A stretch of DNA of 16,949 bases from Rhodocyclaceae bacterium UBA5602 (GTDB lineage Bacteria; Pseudomonadota; Gammaproteobacteria; Burkholderiales; Rhodocyclaceae): positions 965 through 17,913 of the forward strand of contig DILC01000010.1 in the NCBI GenBank assembly GCA_002424865.1, read 5' to 3'. The position numbers and the translations under genes are program-made. Shown piece after piece: positions 6,429-13,748 of this stretch (positions are counted from its first letter, which is position 1; each line of letters starts with the position of its first letter). The notes beneath the pieces are model-generated. The model had not been told where the DNA came from and made no database searches. It saw only the letters and a list, made by a program, of their open reading frames with translations.

Positions 6429-6913
6429 GATAAACCGCGCGCGCTGGTGGCTTTGCAGACCGCATGGCGTTGCGCAGCGAGCCCTGCTGGATGCACGACC
6501 TGCAATTCGATATGAATATCGGCGGGCGGCAGATAGGGCGCGGCTTGCTCTGGCCATTCGACCAAGCAAATGCCTGTTCCTGAAAAATATTCATCCAAGC
6601 CCGCATCGAGATATTCTTCCGGTTGATTGAGTCGATAAAAATCAAAGTGATATAAGTTTAATCCAGAAACAGCATGAACTTCAAGCAGCGTGTAGGTTGG
6701 GCTTTTCACCGGTCCCGTGTCGCCCAGGGCGCGCAACAGGCCGCGCACGAAGGTGGTTTTGCCAGCGCCCAGATCGCCATGCAGCCAAATCGTCAGGCCT
6801 TCAGCCAGGCAGGCGGGCTGCGCGAAGCGTGCGCCTAAAGCTAAAGTGGCTGCTTCATCGGGCAGGGTCGTCGACTGGATGAGGGGGAGGTGCGTAAGAT
6901 GCGCGTCATGCAT
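6395..6913 (-). CDS. tsaE: tRNA t6A biosynthesis ATPase TsaE
   Basis: TsaE is the ATPase that works with TsaB and TsaD to install threonylcarbamoyladenosine (t6A) at position 37 of ANN-decoding tRNAs. The 172-residue product has the P-loop GDLGAGKTT (46-54), SPTYTLLE (71-78), HFDFYRL (89-95) and VEWPE (118-122), all diagnostic. The frame is open upstream to 7144, but those codons run antisense to queG and do not look like TsaE; the ATG at 6913 gives a normal length. No good ribosome binding site is visible. Its first codons overlap the first codons of divergent queG (6899-6913), and its 3' end overlaps amiC. Confidence 0.95.
   Translation of the reverse strand: MHDAHLTHLPLIQSTTLPDEAATLALGARFAQPACLAEGLTIWLHGDLGAGKTTFVRGLLRALGDTGPVKSPTYTLLEVHAVSGLNLYHFDFYRLNQPEEYLDAGLDEYFSGTGICLVEWPEQAAPYLPPADIHIELQVVHPAGLAAQRHAVCKATSARGLSCLKSSLLIAD
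6882..6891 (+). promoter_or_regulatory. Ribosome binding site deciding the queG start
   Basis: AGGGGGAGGT ends 7 nt before the ATG at 6899. This makes 6899 a better start than the GTG at 6890, which overlaps the site, or the ATG at 6908. It lies inside the tsaE coding sequence on the other strand. Confidence 0.7.
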
Positions 6914-7987
6914 GATCAATGGCAAACTCAGTGGCAAACAGTAAAGGAAAATATCCGGCAATGGGGCCGAGAACTCGGTTTTGATGCGGTGGGTTTTTCG
7001 CGCCCCGACACCGGGGACGGCCCTGCGCAACTGGCGGCTTGGCTGGCCGCCGGGTTTCATGGCGAGATGGATTATATGGCCGCGCACGTCTCGCCAGCCG
7101 GGCCTAAACGCGCTTTGCCCGAAGCGCTTGTGCCCGGTACGCAAAGCATTATCACGGTGCGCATGAATTACCGTCCCGCCGGTGCGGCAGAAGAGGCGCT
7201 AAGCGACAAAACCCGCGCCTACATTTCGCGTTATGCCTTGGGACGGGATTATCACAAGCTGATGCGCGCTCGTTTGCAAAAGCTGGCTGATCGGATGGCT
7301 GTGGAGCTGACGGGACAGCTGGGTGAATTCACGCAGCGCGTCTTTACCGACTCGGCCCCTGTGATGGAAGTGCAGATCGCCCAGCAAAGCGGCCTAGGCT
7401 GGCGCGGCAAGCACACCTTGTTGCTGCATCGCGAGGCGGGGTCATATTTCTTTCTGGGCGAAATTTACAGCGCTTTGCCCCTGCCGCCCGATGCGCCAGT
7501 CACCGACCATTGCGGCAGTTGCACGGCGTGCATTGACAGTTGCCCGACGGATGCGATTGTTGCGCCGTATCAGCTGGATGCGCGGCGCTGTATTTCGTAT
7601 CTCACGATTGAGCTCAAAAACAGCATTCCCGAGCCGCTACGGGAGGGCTTGGGCAATCGCATTTACGGCTGTGATGATTGTCAGCTGGCTTGCCCGTGGA
7701 ACCGTTTTGCGCCCTTGACGCGCGAAGCGGATTTTTTACCGCGGCATGAATTGGACATCGCCCGCCTGGTGGGTCTTTTTGCTTGGACGGAAGACGAATT
7801 TAACGAGCGCATGGCGGGCTCTGCCATTCGCCGCATTGGCCATGATCGCTGGTTGCGCAATCTGGCCGTCGCCCTGGGCAATGCGCCGAGCAGCCAGGCA
7901 GTGATCGAGGCCTTAAAGGCGCGAGAAAATGATCCGTCACCGCTGGTGCGAGAGCATGTTGCCTGGGCCTTGGCACGCCATCAATAA
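6899..7987 (+). CDS. queG: Epoxyqueuosine reductase QueG
   Basis: QueG carries out the last step of queuosine synthesis, reducing epoxyqueuosine to queuosine in tRNA with cobalamin and two [4Fe-4S] clusters. With the ATG at 6899 it has 362 residues. The catalytic aspartate lies in VFTDSAPVMEV (D151), followed by GLGWRGKHTLLL. The ferredoxin-like cysteines are C205, C208, C211 and C215 (CGSCTACIDSCPTDAI), then C258, C261 and C265 (GCDDCQLACPWN). A HEAT-like C-terminal segment (about 318-360) follows, as in full-length QueG. Its 5' end overlaps divergent tsaE by 15 bp, so each gene's promoter must lie within or beyond the other's coding region. Confidence 0.97.
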   Translation: MRVMHDQWQTQWQTVKENIRQWGRELGFDAVGFSRPDTGDGPAQLAAWLAAGFHGEMDYMAAHVSPAGPKRALPEALVPGTQSIITVRMNYRPAGAAEEALSDKTRAYISRYALGRDYHKLMRARLQKLADRMAVELTGQLGEFTQRVFTDSAPVMEVQIAQQSGLGWRGKHTLLLHREAGSYFFLGEIYSALPLPPDAPVTDHCGSCTACIDSCPTDAIVAPYQLDARRCISYLTIELKNSIPEPLREGLGNRIYGCDDCQLACPWNRFAPLTREADFLPRHELDIARLVGLFAWTEDEFNERMAGSAIRRIGHDRWLRNLAVALGNAPSSQAVIEALKARENDPSPLVREHVAWALARHQ

Positions 7988-8012
7988 AACTGCGGCCGAG
8001 TTTCGTTTAGCG

Positions 8013-8034
8013 GCCTGGCTTTGCAGGGCCAGGC
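8013..8034. terminator. Weak hairpin between convergent queG and the STAS-like gene
   Basis: GCCTGGC (8013-8019) and GCCAGGC (8028-8034) form a 7-bp GC-rich stem with an 8-nt loop in the 52-bp gap between two convergent genes. No T-run follows on either strand, so intrinsic termination is uncertain. Confidence 0.3.
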
Positions 8035-8039
8035 GGCGC

Positions 8040-8381
8040 TTAGGCAAGCCAGGCTAGCGCTGAAGCGGTGTCTTCAAAAACTTGCACTTCTGCCTGGACA
8101 AATAACTGTGACAGCCAGGCGCTCCAGCTTATCCACTGGCTATTGGTCACCACGGCGATGCGATTGAAGTCTGTTGTGTGCGCGCGTGAAAATTTCACTT
8201 CTTGCCAGGCGACATCAACTGTCGTGGCCAGCATCTCGCGAAAGTCGATGAGCAAATCGACAGGGCCGGAAAAACGGATTTTGTAGCGCACGAGCTCTTC
8301 AAATTCCTTAAAGTCGGCGAGTGTGAATTCACCCAGAATAGCAACTTGGACGAGGTGGTCTGCGTGGTCAATGGCAATCAT
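8040..8381 (-). CDS. SpoIIAA-like / STAS-fold protein
   Basis: The 113-residue protein looks like a SpoIIAA-like (STAS/SEC14-type) domain: MIAIDHADHLVQVAILGEFT, a helix with FKEFEELVRYKIR, the strand PVDLLIDFREM, and later NRIAVVTNSQWISW and a final helix (ASALAWLA). Such small cytoplasmic proteins are common in proteobacteria; their partner is generally unknown, and no phosphorylatable serine can be assigned here. AAGGA ends 7 nt before the ATG at 8381, supporting this start. It is a stand-alone gene, convergent with queG and downstream of the HU gene, whose strong terminator separates the two. Confidence 0.8.
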   Translation of the reverse strand: MIAIDHADHLVQVAILGEFTLADFKEFEELVRYKIRFSGPVDLLIDFREMLATTVDVAWQEVKFSRAHTTDFNRIAVVTNSQWISWSAWLSQLFVQAEVQVFEDTASALAWLA

Positions 8382-8485
8382 GGGTTTATCCTTGTGCTCA
8401 AATCATGGCTCGCTTCGCGAGGTTATTGCATAGTGCGCTTGCCCGGGCATTTTACGTTGTACAGTGAATGATTCAGGCCAGCGCC

Positions 8486-8518
8486 AAAAAAATGGGCTCG
8501 CCTGGCGAGCCCATTTTG
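8486..8518 (-). terminator. Intrinsic terminator of the HU gene
   Basis: A near-perfect inverted repeat, ATGGGCTCGCC-T-GGCGAGCCCAT (8492-8514), is followed on the minus strand by a run of T residues (complement of A at 8486-8492). It lies about 20 bp after the HU stop codon. The plus strand has a shorter T-run (8514-8517), so it may also work in the other direction. Confidence 0.85.
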
Positions 8519-8537
8519 TCATGCAGGTAAATCCGGG

Positions 8538-8834
8538 TTACTTTTTAGCCACTTTTTTCTTGCCGGAAACAGCTTCTTTAAAGCCAGTCCCTGCGCTGAA
8601 CTTGGGCACAGTGGTTGCGGCGATTTTGATTGTTGCGCCCGTTTTGGGGTTTTTGCCTGTGCGCGCTGCGCGTTTGGCGGATTTGAACGTACCAAAGCCC
8701 ACGAGCGTTACCGTGTCCCCCTTGGAGACGGCTTTGACCACGGCGGCGATGATGCCGTCCAGCACTTTGCCTGCGGCTGCTTTGCTAACGTCTGCACCTT
8801 CAGCTGCAATTTCAATCAGTTCAGCTTTATTCAT
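8538..8834 (-). CDS. hup: DNA-binding protein HU
   Basis: HU is the nucleoid protein that bends and compacts DNA as a dimer. The 98 residues start MNKAELIEIAAEGADVSKAA. The arm region shows GFGTFKSAKRAARTGKNPKTG, split as usual by the beta ribbon, then IKIAATTVPKFSAGTGFKEAV. The length is slightly above the usual 90 because of a lysine-rich tail (SGKKKVAKK). A strong ribosome binding site, GGAGGT, ends 8 nt before the ATG. The gene has its own intrinsic terminator and lies between mnmA and the STAS-like gene on the same strand, so it is probably expressed alone at high level. Which HU paralogue it is cannot be told. Confidence 0.95.
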   Translation of the reverse strand: MNKAELIEIAAEGADVSKAAAGKVLDGIIAAVVKAVSKGDTVTLVGFGTFKSAKRAARTGKNPKTGATIKIAATTVPKFSAGTGFKEAVSGKKKVAKK

Positions 8835-8914
8835 TCAAAAATACCTCCAGAAATTTATGGGCAGTCACCCAGGAAAATGAAACGCTATTTTTAACTGCAC
8901 GATTAAAAGCTCGT

Positions 8915-10024
8915 TTATGCATCTGGCGTAAGGTTTGCGGTGATGATTCCCCCCCCTAAGCAAACGCATGATTCGTAGATTACAACAGATTGTCCGGGTG
9001 TAACTGCCCATTGCGGTACAGCAAAAATAACTTCACAGTCATTTGCCGAGATGCGCTCAATCTGGCAAGCGGCATCGGCTTGGCGATAGCGCGTCTTGGC
9101 GGCGTATACCCAATGGGTGTGGGGCGGTTTGTCGGAAATCCATGAAAGGCTATTGGCAACAAGGCATTGCGAAAATAAAGCGGGGTGGTTGTGGCCTTGC
9201 ACAACGTACAGAATGTTGTGTTTCATGTCTTTTTCTGCCACAAACCATGGGGCTTCCGGCGTATTTTTAACGCCACCTATGCCTAGGCCTTCGCGTTGGC
9301 CGATGGTGAAATAAGTTAAGCCTTCGTGTGCGCCGATGACCTGGTCCGTGCCCAAAACGCGAATTTCACCCGGTTGTTTGGGGATGTAACGGGAAAGGAA
9401 TTCTCTAAACGGCCGCTCGCCGATAAAGCAAATGCCGGTGGAATCCTTGCGCGCATGATTGGGCAGGCCGGCTTCTGCGGCAATTTTGCGCACGTCGCGT
9501 TTGTACAGTTGCCCGAGCGGAAACAGGGATTTTGAGAGTTGCTGTTGATTGAGCCGGTGCAGAAAATAGCTTTGGTCTTTGGTGCCATCCTCTGCCTTGA
9601 GCAGCTGCCACTCACCCAAAAACTGCCTGACTTGCGCATAGTGTCCGGTGGCAATTTTTTCCGCGCCCATGGCCATGGCGTGATCGAGAAAAGATTTGAA
9701 TTTGATTTCCGAGTTGCACAGCACATCCGGGTTGGGCGTGCGGCCGGCCTGGTACTCGCGCAAAAACTCGGCAAACACGCGGTCCTGGTATTCGGCAGCA
9801 AAATTAATGGCCTCAAACTCAATGCCGATGACGTCCGCCACGGCGGCAGCATCGACTAAGTCCTGGCGGGACGAGCAGTATTCGTCGGTATCGTCCCCTT
9901 CCCAGTTTTTCATGAAGAGGCCAATGACTTCATAGCCTTGTTGTTTGAGCAGCAAGGCGGCGACGGCTGAGTCAACGCCACCGGACAAGCCAACGACGAT
10001 TTTTCCTTTTGAGCTTTTGGGCAC
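8915..10024 (-). CDS. mnmA: tRNA 2-thiouridylase MnmA
   Basis: MnmA activates U34 of tRNA-Lys, Glu and Gln with ATP and inserts sulfur to make s2U. Numbering from the ATG at 10030, the PP-loop GLSGGVDS is at 14-21, the nucleophilic cysteine is C105 in NPDVLCNSEIKF and the persulfide cysteine is C201 in DSTGICFIGERPF. The C-terminal beta barrel is complete, and the overall length (371) is normal. I place the start at the GTG at 10024, because AAAGGA directly abuts the ATG at 10030 with no spacing but lies 6 nt before the GTG. The ATG start would add only two residues. It lies at the end of a minus-strand series after nudJ and a secreted protein; nudJ-mnmA linkage is also known in enterobacteria. 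Confidence 0.96.
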   Translation of the reverse strand: MPKSSKGKIVVGLSGGVDSAVAALLLKQQGYEVIGLFMKNWEGDDTDEYCSSRQDLVDAAAVADVIGIEFEAINFAAEYQDRVFAEFLREYQAGRTPNPDVLCNSEIKFKSFLDHAMAMGAEKIATGHYAQVRQFLGEWQLLKAEDGTKDQSYFLHRLNQQQLSKSLFPLGQLYKRDVRKIAAEAGLPNHARKDSTGICFIGERPFREFLSRYIPKQPGEIRVLGTDQVIGAHEGLTYFTIGQREGLGIGGVKNTPEAPWFVAEKDMKHNILYVVQGHNHPALFSQCLVANSLSWISDKPPHTHWVYAAKTRYRQADAACQIERISANDCEVIFAVPQWAVTPGQSVVIYESCVCLGGGIITANLTPDA

Positions 10025-10030
10025 AGTCAT

Positions 10031-10036
10031 TCCTTT
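10031..10036 (-). promoter_or_regulatory. Ribosome binding site deciding the mnmA start
   Basis: AAAGGA on the minus strand touches the ATG at 10030, too close for initiation there, but lies 6 nt before the in-frame GTG at 10024. No other Shine-Dalgarno-like sequence is visible nearby. Confidence 0.5.
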
Positions 10037-10237
10037 GGGTTTAATCTATTTAACATGAAAGGCTTGGGCAAGCGCGCTGTGCAATCACCGGGGGCGAGCC
10101 TTGATGCGGCCTTTCGCGTGCTTCATCATCAGCGGGCGACATTGATTTGCCATGGGCGGCCAGTGCAGCGAAGTGGATGGATTTCATGATTCGGGGCGGC
10201 TCATCGGCGCTATGTGCGTTAGGGTGTGGTCTTTATC

Positions 10238-10825
10238 TTAATCTGCGAGCGGCAAAATCCGTGCAGGCTGGCCATTATCGGCATACCAGCTATCCACCAC
10301 AAAACGGGGCATGCTGTCCTGCACGGCGTTGTCCGTTGTTTTAATGGTTAATGCCGCCGTGGGCAATGCTTGGGCTGGGGGTAATTCCGCAATGGTCGCG
10401 GTGAAGTGCTGAAATATCCAGCCTAGGCGTGTAATGGCCGCCACACGATGAAAACGCAGCGCATGGTGTTGTTCCAACAGCTTTAAAAAGCGTGTCGTTG
10501 TGGTCGAATGATCAATGCAATCCATCGTGCCATACATTCCGCTATCGGCAAAATTGCCACCGCGATCGGCATGGATGGGCGTTTGCTCTCCCGCCCAGGC
10601 GTACATGCTGCCAATCACGTGGGATAACAACGTACGCTCCTCGCTTGGCGTATGGGCCGCAGCCAGGGTTTGCCGGAGGCTCTCCATCCGGGGGGCAGAA
10701 AAACTCGCTGGCGCTTGCGAATGGCAGCCGTAGTTAAAGCACACCAGCACATCTTCATCGGCGTAAGTTGCCGCGGCAGAGAGCAATAACCAAATGGTCA
10801 GCGCAAGGCGCATCGTCAGCGTCAT
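10238..10825 (-). CDS. Exported protein of unknown function, possible transglutaminase-like Cys-His-Asp triad
   Basis: I do not recognise the family by name. The 195 residues begin with a clear signal peptide (hydrophobic core LALTIWLLLSAAATYA, likely cleavage before DEDVL), so the protein is probably periplasmic. Two cysteines (C29, C34) follow closely in the mature N-terminus (VCFNYGCHS). Further on, C103 in GTMDCIDHSTTTTRFL begins a predicted helix, H140 lies in WIFQHFTATI and D178 in PRFVVDSWYAD. This Cys-His-Asp order and spacing resembles the transglutaminase-like cysteine protease fold, but that is inference. A second possible start is the ATG at 10813; neither has a good ribosome binding site. 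It sits between nudJ (63 bp upstream) and mnmA (213 bp downstream). Confidence 0.75.
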   Translation of the reverse strand: MTLTMRLALTIWLLLSAAATYADEDVLVCFNYGCHSQAPASFSAPRMESLRQTLAAAHTPSEERTLLSHVIGSMYAWAGEQTPIHADRGGNFADSGMYGTMDCIDHSTTTTRFLKLLEQHHALRFHRVAAITRLGWIFQHFTATIAELPPAQALPTAALTIKTTDNAVQDSMPRFVVDSWYADNGQPARILPLAD

Positions 10826-10888
10826 AAGGCGGGGGTGGGTTAGTGTTGCCAGTGATTGGGTGTCAGGGTTTTTCTCTGCATTGATCGC

Positions 10889-11347
10889 TTACGGCTTGCC
10901 GTAGTGCCGAATCACTGAGAGCGGAAAGCGTTGCCCGGCAAGATAGTCTGACACGCATTGCCAGATCAGCGGGCTGCGGTGGCGATTCTGGCAGGCTTGG
11001 ATTTCCTCGGGGGTGAGCCATACTGCACGCACAATGCCCGTGTCAAGCGGGCGTTGTGCTTCGTGTGCGCCCAAGATGCCAGTGAAGGCAAAGCGCAGGT
11101 AAGTAATGTCCCCTTGCGGGCGCGGCCACTGATAAATGCCCACCAGTTGGGTGGGGGTGAAGTGCCAGGCAGTTTCTTCCAGCGCTTCACGGGCGCAGGC
11201 GGCGATCAGCGATTCACCTTCATCCAGATGCCCGGCGGGTTGATTGAAGCGCAAACCATCGGGTGTTTCTTCTTCAACCATCAAAAAGCGTCCCTCGCGC
11301 TCTATGAGCGCGGCAACGGTGACATTGGGTTTCCAGGGGGTGTTCAT
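10889..11347 (-). CDS. nudJ: Nudix hydrolase, NudJ-like phosphatase
   Basis: Nudix enzymes hydrolyse nucleoside diphosphate derivatives; NudJ of E. coli acts on HMP-PP and nucleotides. The 152-residue protein starts MNTPWKPNVTVAALIEREG. The Nudix box G-x5-E-x7-RE-x2-EE runs from G39 to E58 (GHLDEGESLIAACAREALEE), with all metal-binding glutamates present. The usual glycine after the box (EExG) is alanine, A60. Flanking segments NQPAGHL and LVGIYQWPR are typical of the NudJ group. It heads a minus-strand series with the exported protein and mnmA. Its start lies 99 bp from divergent ilvE, and that gap holds a palindrome with mirrored -10-like hexamers. Confidence 0.88.
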   Translation of the reverse strand: MNTPWKPNVTVAALIEREGRFLMVEEETPDGLRFNQPAGHLDEGESLIAACAREALEETAWHFTPTQLVGIYQWPRPQGDITYLRFAFTGILGAHEAQRPLDTGIVRAVWLTPEEIQACQNRHRSPLIWQCVSDYLAGQRFPLSVIRHYGKP

Positions 11348-11386
11348 TGTGTTACGTTGGCCGGCTTATGATTTAAGGATAGGCGT

Positions 11387-11408
11387 ATTTTAGCGCCCCT
11401 GCTAAAAT
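11387..11408. promoter_or_regulatory. Palindrome with mirrored TAAAAT hexamers between nudJ and ilvE
   Basis: ATTTTAGC (11387-11394) and GCTAAAAT (11401-11408) form a perfect 8-bp inverted repeat with a 6-nt GC-rich spacer. Each arm contains TAAAAT, a plausible -10, one reading toward ilvE (ATG 11447) and one toward nudJ (ATG 11347). Both are about 40 bp from their start codon. The -35 regions are poor on both sides. It could be a bidirectional promoter, an operator, or both. Confidence 0.45.
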
Positions 11409-11446
11409 CACCGTTTTAACTCATTGATTGCTGGAGATTCCGCCCC

Positions 11447-12367
11447 ATGTCTATGGCTGACCGCGATGGTTTTATTTGGTATGACGGCAAACTCGTCCCT
11501 TGGCGTGAAGCCAATACCCACGTTTTAACGCACTCCCTGCACTATGGCCTGGCGGTTTTTGAAGGTGTGCGCGCCTATAAGACGGTTTCCGGCACGGCGA
11601 TTTTCCGCCTGCAAGAGCATACGGACCGCTTGTTTAATTCAGCGCATATCTACCGCATGCCCATGCCCTGGGATAAGGAAACGCTGATGGCAGCGCAAAA
11701 AGAAGTGGTGCGCGCCAATAATCTTGAAGCCTGTTACATCCGCCCGATTGCCTTTTACGGTTCAGAAAAAATGGGTGTCTCGCCGCGTGGCGCGCAGACC
11801 CATGTGGCGATTGCGGCCTGGCCTTGGGGTGCGTATCTGGGTGAGGATGGCATTGAAAAAGGCATCCGGGTCAAAACCTCCAGCTATTCGCGCCACCACG
11901 TGAATGTGAATATGTCGCGGGCGAAATTTTCCGGCACCTATGCCAATTCCATTTTGGCCAACATGGAAGCCACCGAAGACGGGTATGACGAAGCCTTGCT
12001 GCTGGATGTGGATGGCTTTGTCGCCGAAGGCGCAGGAGAAAACCTTTTCATAGTCAAGGATGGCGTGATTTACGAGCCCGAAATCGCTTCCGCGTTGATC
12101 GGCATCACGCGCAGTTCAGTGATTACCCTGGCCAACGAGCTGGGCTACAAGGTCGTCACCAAGCGGTTGACGCGTGACGATATTTACATTGCCGATGAAG
12201 CCTTCTTCACAGGTACGGCAGCGGAAGTCACGCCGATACGTGAATTGGATAACCGCAAGATCGGTGCGGGCATGCGCGGTTCGGTGACCACGCGCCTGCA
12301 AAGCCTGTTTTTTGATGTCGTCAATGGCCGCGCACCGGCGCACGCCCATTGGCTGACGGCGGTTTAA
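11447..12367 (+). CDS. ilvE: Branched-chain amino acid aminotransferase IlvE
   Basis: IlvE is a PLP enzyme of fold type IV that exchanges amino groups between glutamate and the keto acids of valine, leucine and isoleucine. The 306-residue protein shows LTHSLHYGLAVFEGVRAY near the N-terminus, the likely Schiff-base lysine K160 in NMSRAKFSGTYANSIL, and the cofactor-binding segments EGAGENLFIV (194-203) and FFTGTAAEVTPI. The length is normal. GGAGA lies about 9 nt before the ATG at 11447; a second ATG two codons later is also possible. It is the first gene of a plus-strand series through waaF and beyond, and ilvE followed by a small zinc-finger gene is a familiar betaproteobacterial pair. Confidence 0.96.
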   Translation: MSMADRDGFIWYDGKLVPWREANTHVLTHSLHYGLAVFEGVRAYKTVSGTAIFRLQEHTDRLFNSAHIYRMPMPWDKETLMAAQKEVVRANNLEACYIRPIAFYGSEKMGVSPRGAQTHVAIAAWPWGAYLGEDGIEKGIRVKTSSYSRHHVNVNMSRAKFSGTYANSILANMEATEDGYDEALLLDVDGFVAEGAGENLFIVKDGVIYEPEIASALIGITRSSVITLANELGYKVVTKRLTRDDIYIADEAFFTGTAAEVTPIRELDNRKIGAGMRGSVTTRLQSLFFDVVNGRAPAHAHWLTAV

Positions 12368-12377
12368 GGGGTTTTTC

Positions 12378-12629
12378 ATGGATACTTCGGGTACGAATCA
12401 AGGCGGGCAGTCCGGCCATGCCAGCGATACCAGGGATACGCAGCGCGAGGTGATGGTCACGGCCAGTGATTTGCCGCTCGCTTGCCCGCGCCCCACTTCG
12501 CCTTTGTGGGCGAGGCATCCGCGGGTTTTCCTGGATGTGCTGAAAAGCCCGTCTGGCGAAGTGGCCTGCCCTTATTGCGGTACGCGTTACCACTTTACGG
12601 GCGGGCGTCCCAGCGGACACCATGGTTGA
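12378..12629 (+). CDS. Small zinc-finger (CHCC-type) protein
   Basis: The 83-residue protein has a low-complexity N-terminus followed by a CHCC zinc-binding module: C36 in DLPLACPRP, H47 in LWARHPRVFL, and C64 and C67 in EVACPYCGTRYHF. This is the zf-CHCC family, related to the zinc subunit of mitochondrial complex I; the role of the stand-alone bacterial protein is not known to me. AAGGGG lies 7 nt before the ATG. It begins 10 bp after the ilvE stop and is clearly in its operon. Confidence 0.9.
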   Translation: MDTSGTNQGGQSGHASDTRDTQREVMVTASDLPLACPRPTSPLWARHPRVFLDVLKSPSGEVACPYCGTRYHFTGGRPSGHHG

Positions 12630-12707
12630 GCAAATCAACCGGGCTGCTTGACGCATGTTGATCGTCCCGGCCGAGGCCGTTTTGATATTGATGCCAGGCC
12701 ATCCCGC

Positions 12708-13748
12708 GTGAAAATTCTTGTTGTCGCACCTGCGTGGATTGGTGATGCGGTACTTGCCCAGCCTTTGCTGGCGAGGTTGAAGCGACAGCATGCGGATGCG
12801 CGCATTGAGGTGTTGGCGTCGGCATGGTCAGCGCCGCTTCTGGCGCGCATGATTGAAGTCGATGCGGTGATTACGAGCCCCTTTGCGCATGGCGAATTCA
12901 AGTTCTGGGCACGTTTTGCCCTTGGCCGGCAGATCAGGCACGAAGCAGCGGGGCAAGCGTTTACGCACGTTTATGTTCTGCCCAATTCGTGGAAGTCGGC
13001 GCTCGTGCCTTTTTTTGCCGGTATTCCCCAGCGCATTGGCTATCAAGGCGAGGCGCGGTTTGGTTTGCTCAATCAGCGCCATGTGCTCGACAAAATCGCC
13101 CACCCGCAGCTGGTGCAGCGTTATGCCGCCCTGGCAGGCGCCTTGTCGGCTAGCGAGGCGGCCTTGCTGCGGCCGGTTTTGCAATCTGACCCAGGGCAAC
13201 AAATGGCTGTCCGCATGGCGTTAGGTTTGCCGCTTGATGCCGCGCCCGTGATATTTTGCCCCGGTGCGGAATATGGCCCGGCCAAGCGTTGGCCTGCCTG
13301 GCACTTTGCTAGCCTGGCACGCCGTATCGTCAGCGCCGACAAACCTGTCTGGCTACTGGGTTCGGCCAAGGATGTTGCGCTGGGCGAACAAATTGTGCGT
13401 GCGTCAGATGGCGCAGCACTTAACTTGTGCGGCAAAACTACGCTGGATCAAGCCATTGATTTGCTCGCCGCGGCCCGCGCCGCAGTGACCAACGACTCCG
13501 GCTTGATGCACGTGGCCGCTGCGCTTGGCCGTCCCGTGGTGGCGCTCTATGGCTCATCGTCGCCGCTGTATACGCCGCCGTTGTCACCGCTGGCGAGCAT
13601 TGTGCGCCAGGATTTGCCTTGCAGCCCCTGCTTTAAACGCGAGTGCCCGTTAGGACATCTGGATTGTTTGAATGGCCTGACGCCGGACGCCGTGTTGCAG
13701 TACCTCGCCCCATTTTTAGCGCCAGAGGCCGCTCATGACTTCCCCTGA
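12708..13748 (+). CDS. waaF: ADP-heptose:LPS heptosyltransferase II
   Basis: WaaF adds the second L-glycero-D-manno-heptose to the lipopolysaccharide inner core at the inner face of the cytoplasmic membrane. It is a GT-B glycosyltransferase of family 9. The N-terminal domain starts VKILVVAPAWIGDAVLAQPLL. The C-terminal domain contains FCPGAEYGPAKRWP, the donor-site strand TNDSGLMHVAAALG and VALYGSSSP, then the cysteine-rich CSPCFKREC. I choose the GTG at 12708, where family similarity begins (346 residues). The frame is open back to a TTG at 12648, but those residues are unlike WaaF; neither start has a good ribosome binding site. The stop overlaps the next gene by 14 bp. Confidence 0.93.
   Translation: MKILVVAPAWIGDAVLAQPLLARLKRQHADARIEVLASAWSAPLLARMIEVDAVITSPFAHGEFKFWARFALGRQIRHEAAGQAFTHVYVLPNSWKSALVPFFAGIPQRIGYQGEARFGLLNQRHVLDKIAHPQLVQRYAALAGALSASEAALLRPVLQSDPGQQMAVRMALGLPLDAAPVIFCPGAEYGPAKRWPAWHFASLARRIVSADKPVWLLGSAKDVALGEQIVRASDGAALNLCGKTTLDQAIDLLAAARAAVTNDSGLMHVAAALGRPVVALYGSSSPLYTPPLSPLASIVRQDLPCSPCFKRECPLGHLDCLNGLTPDAVLQYLAPFLAPEAAHDFP

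Noticed and set aside
6914..7144. Upstream extension of the tsaE frame
   Set aside because: It runs antisense to well-conserved queG codons and would add 77 residues not found in TsaE.
10050..10187. 45-codon minus-strand ORF between mnmA and the exported protein gene
   Set aside because: It has no ribosome binding site, no recognisable features and an unremarkable composition; I cannot support it as a gene.
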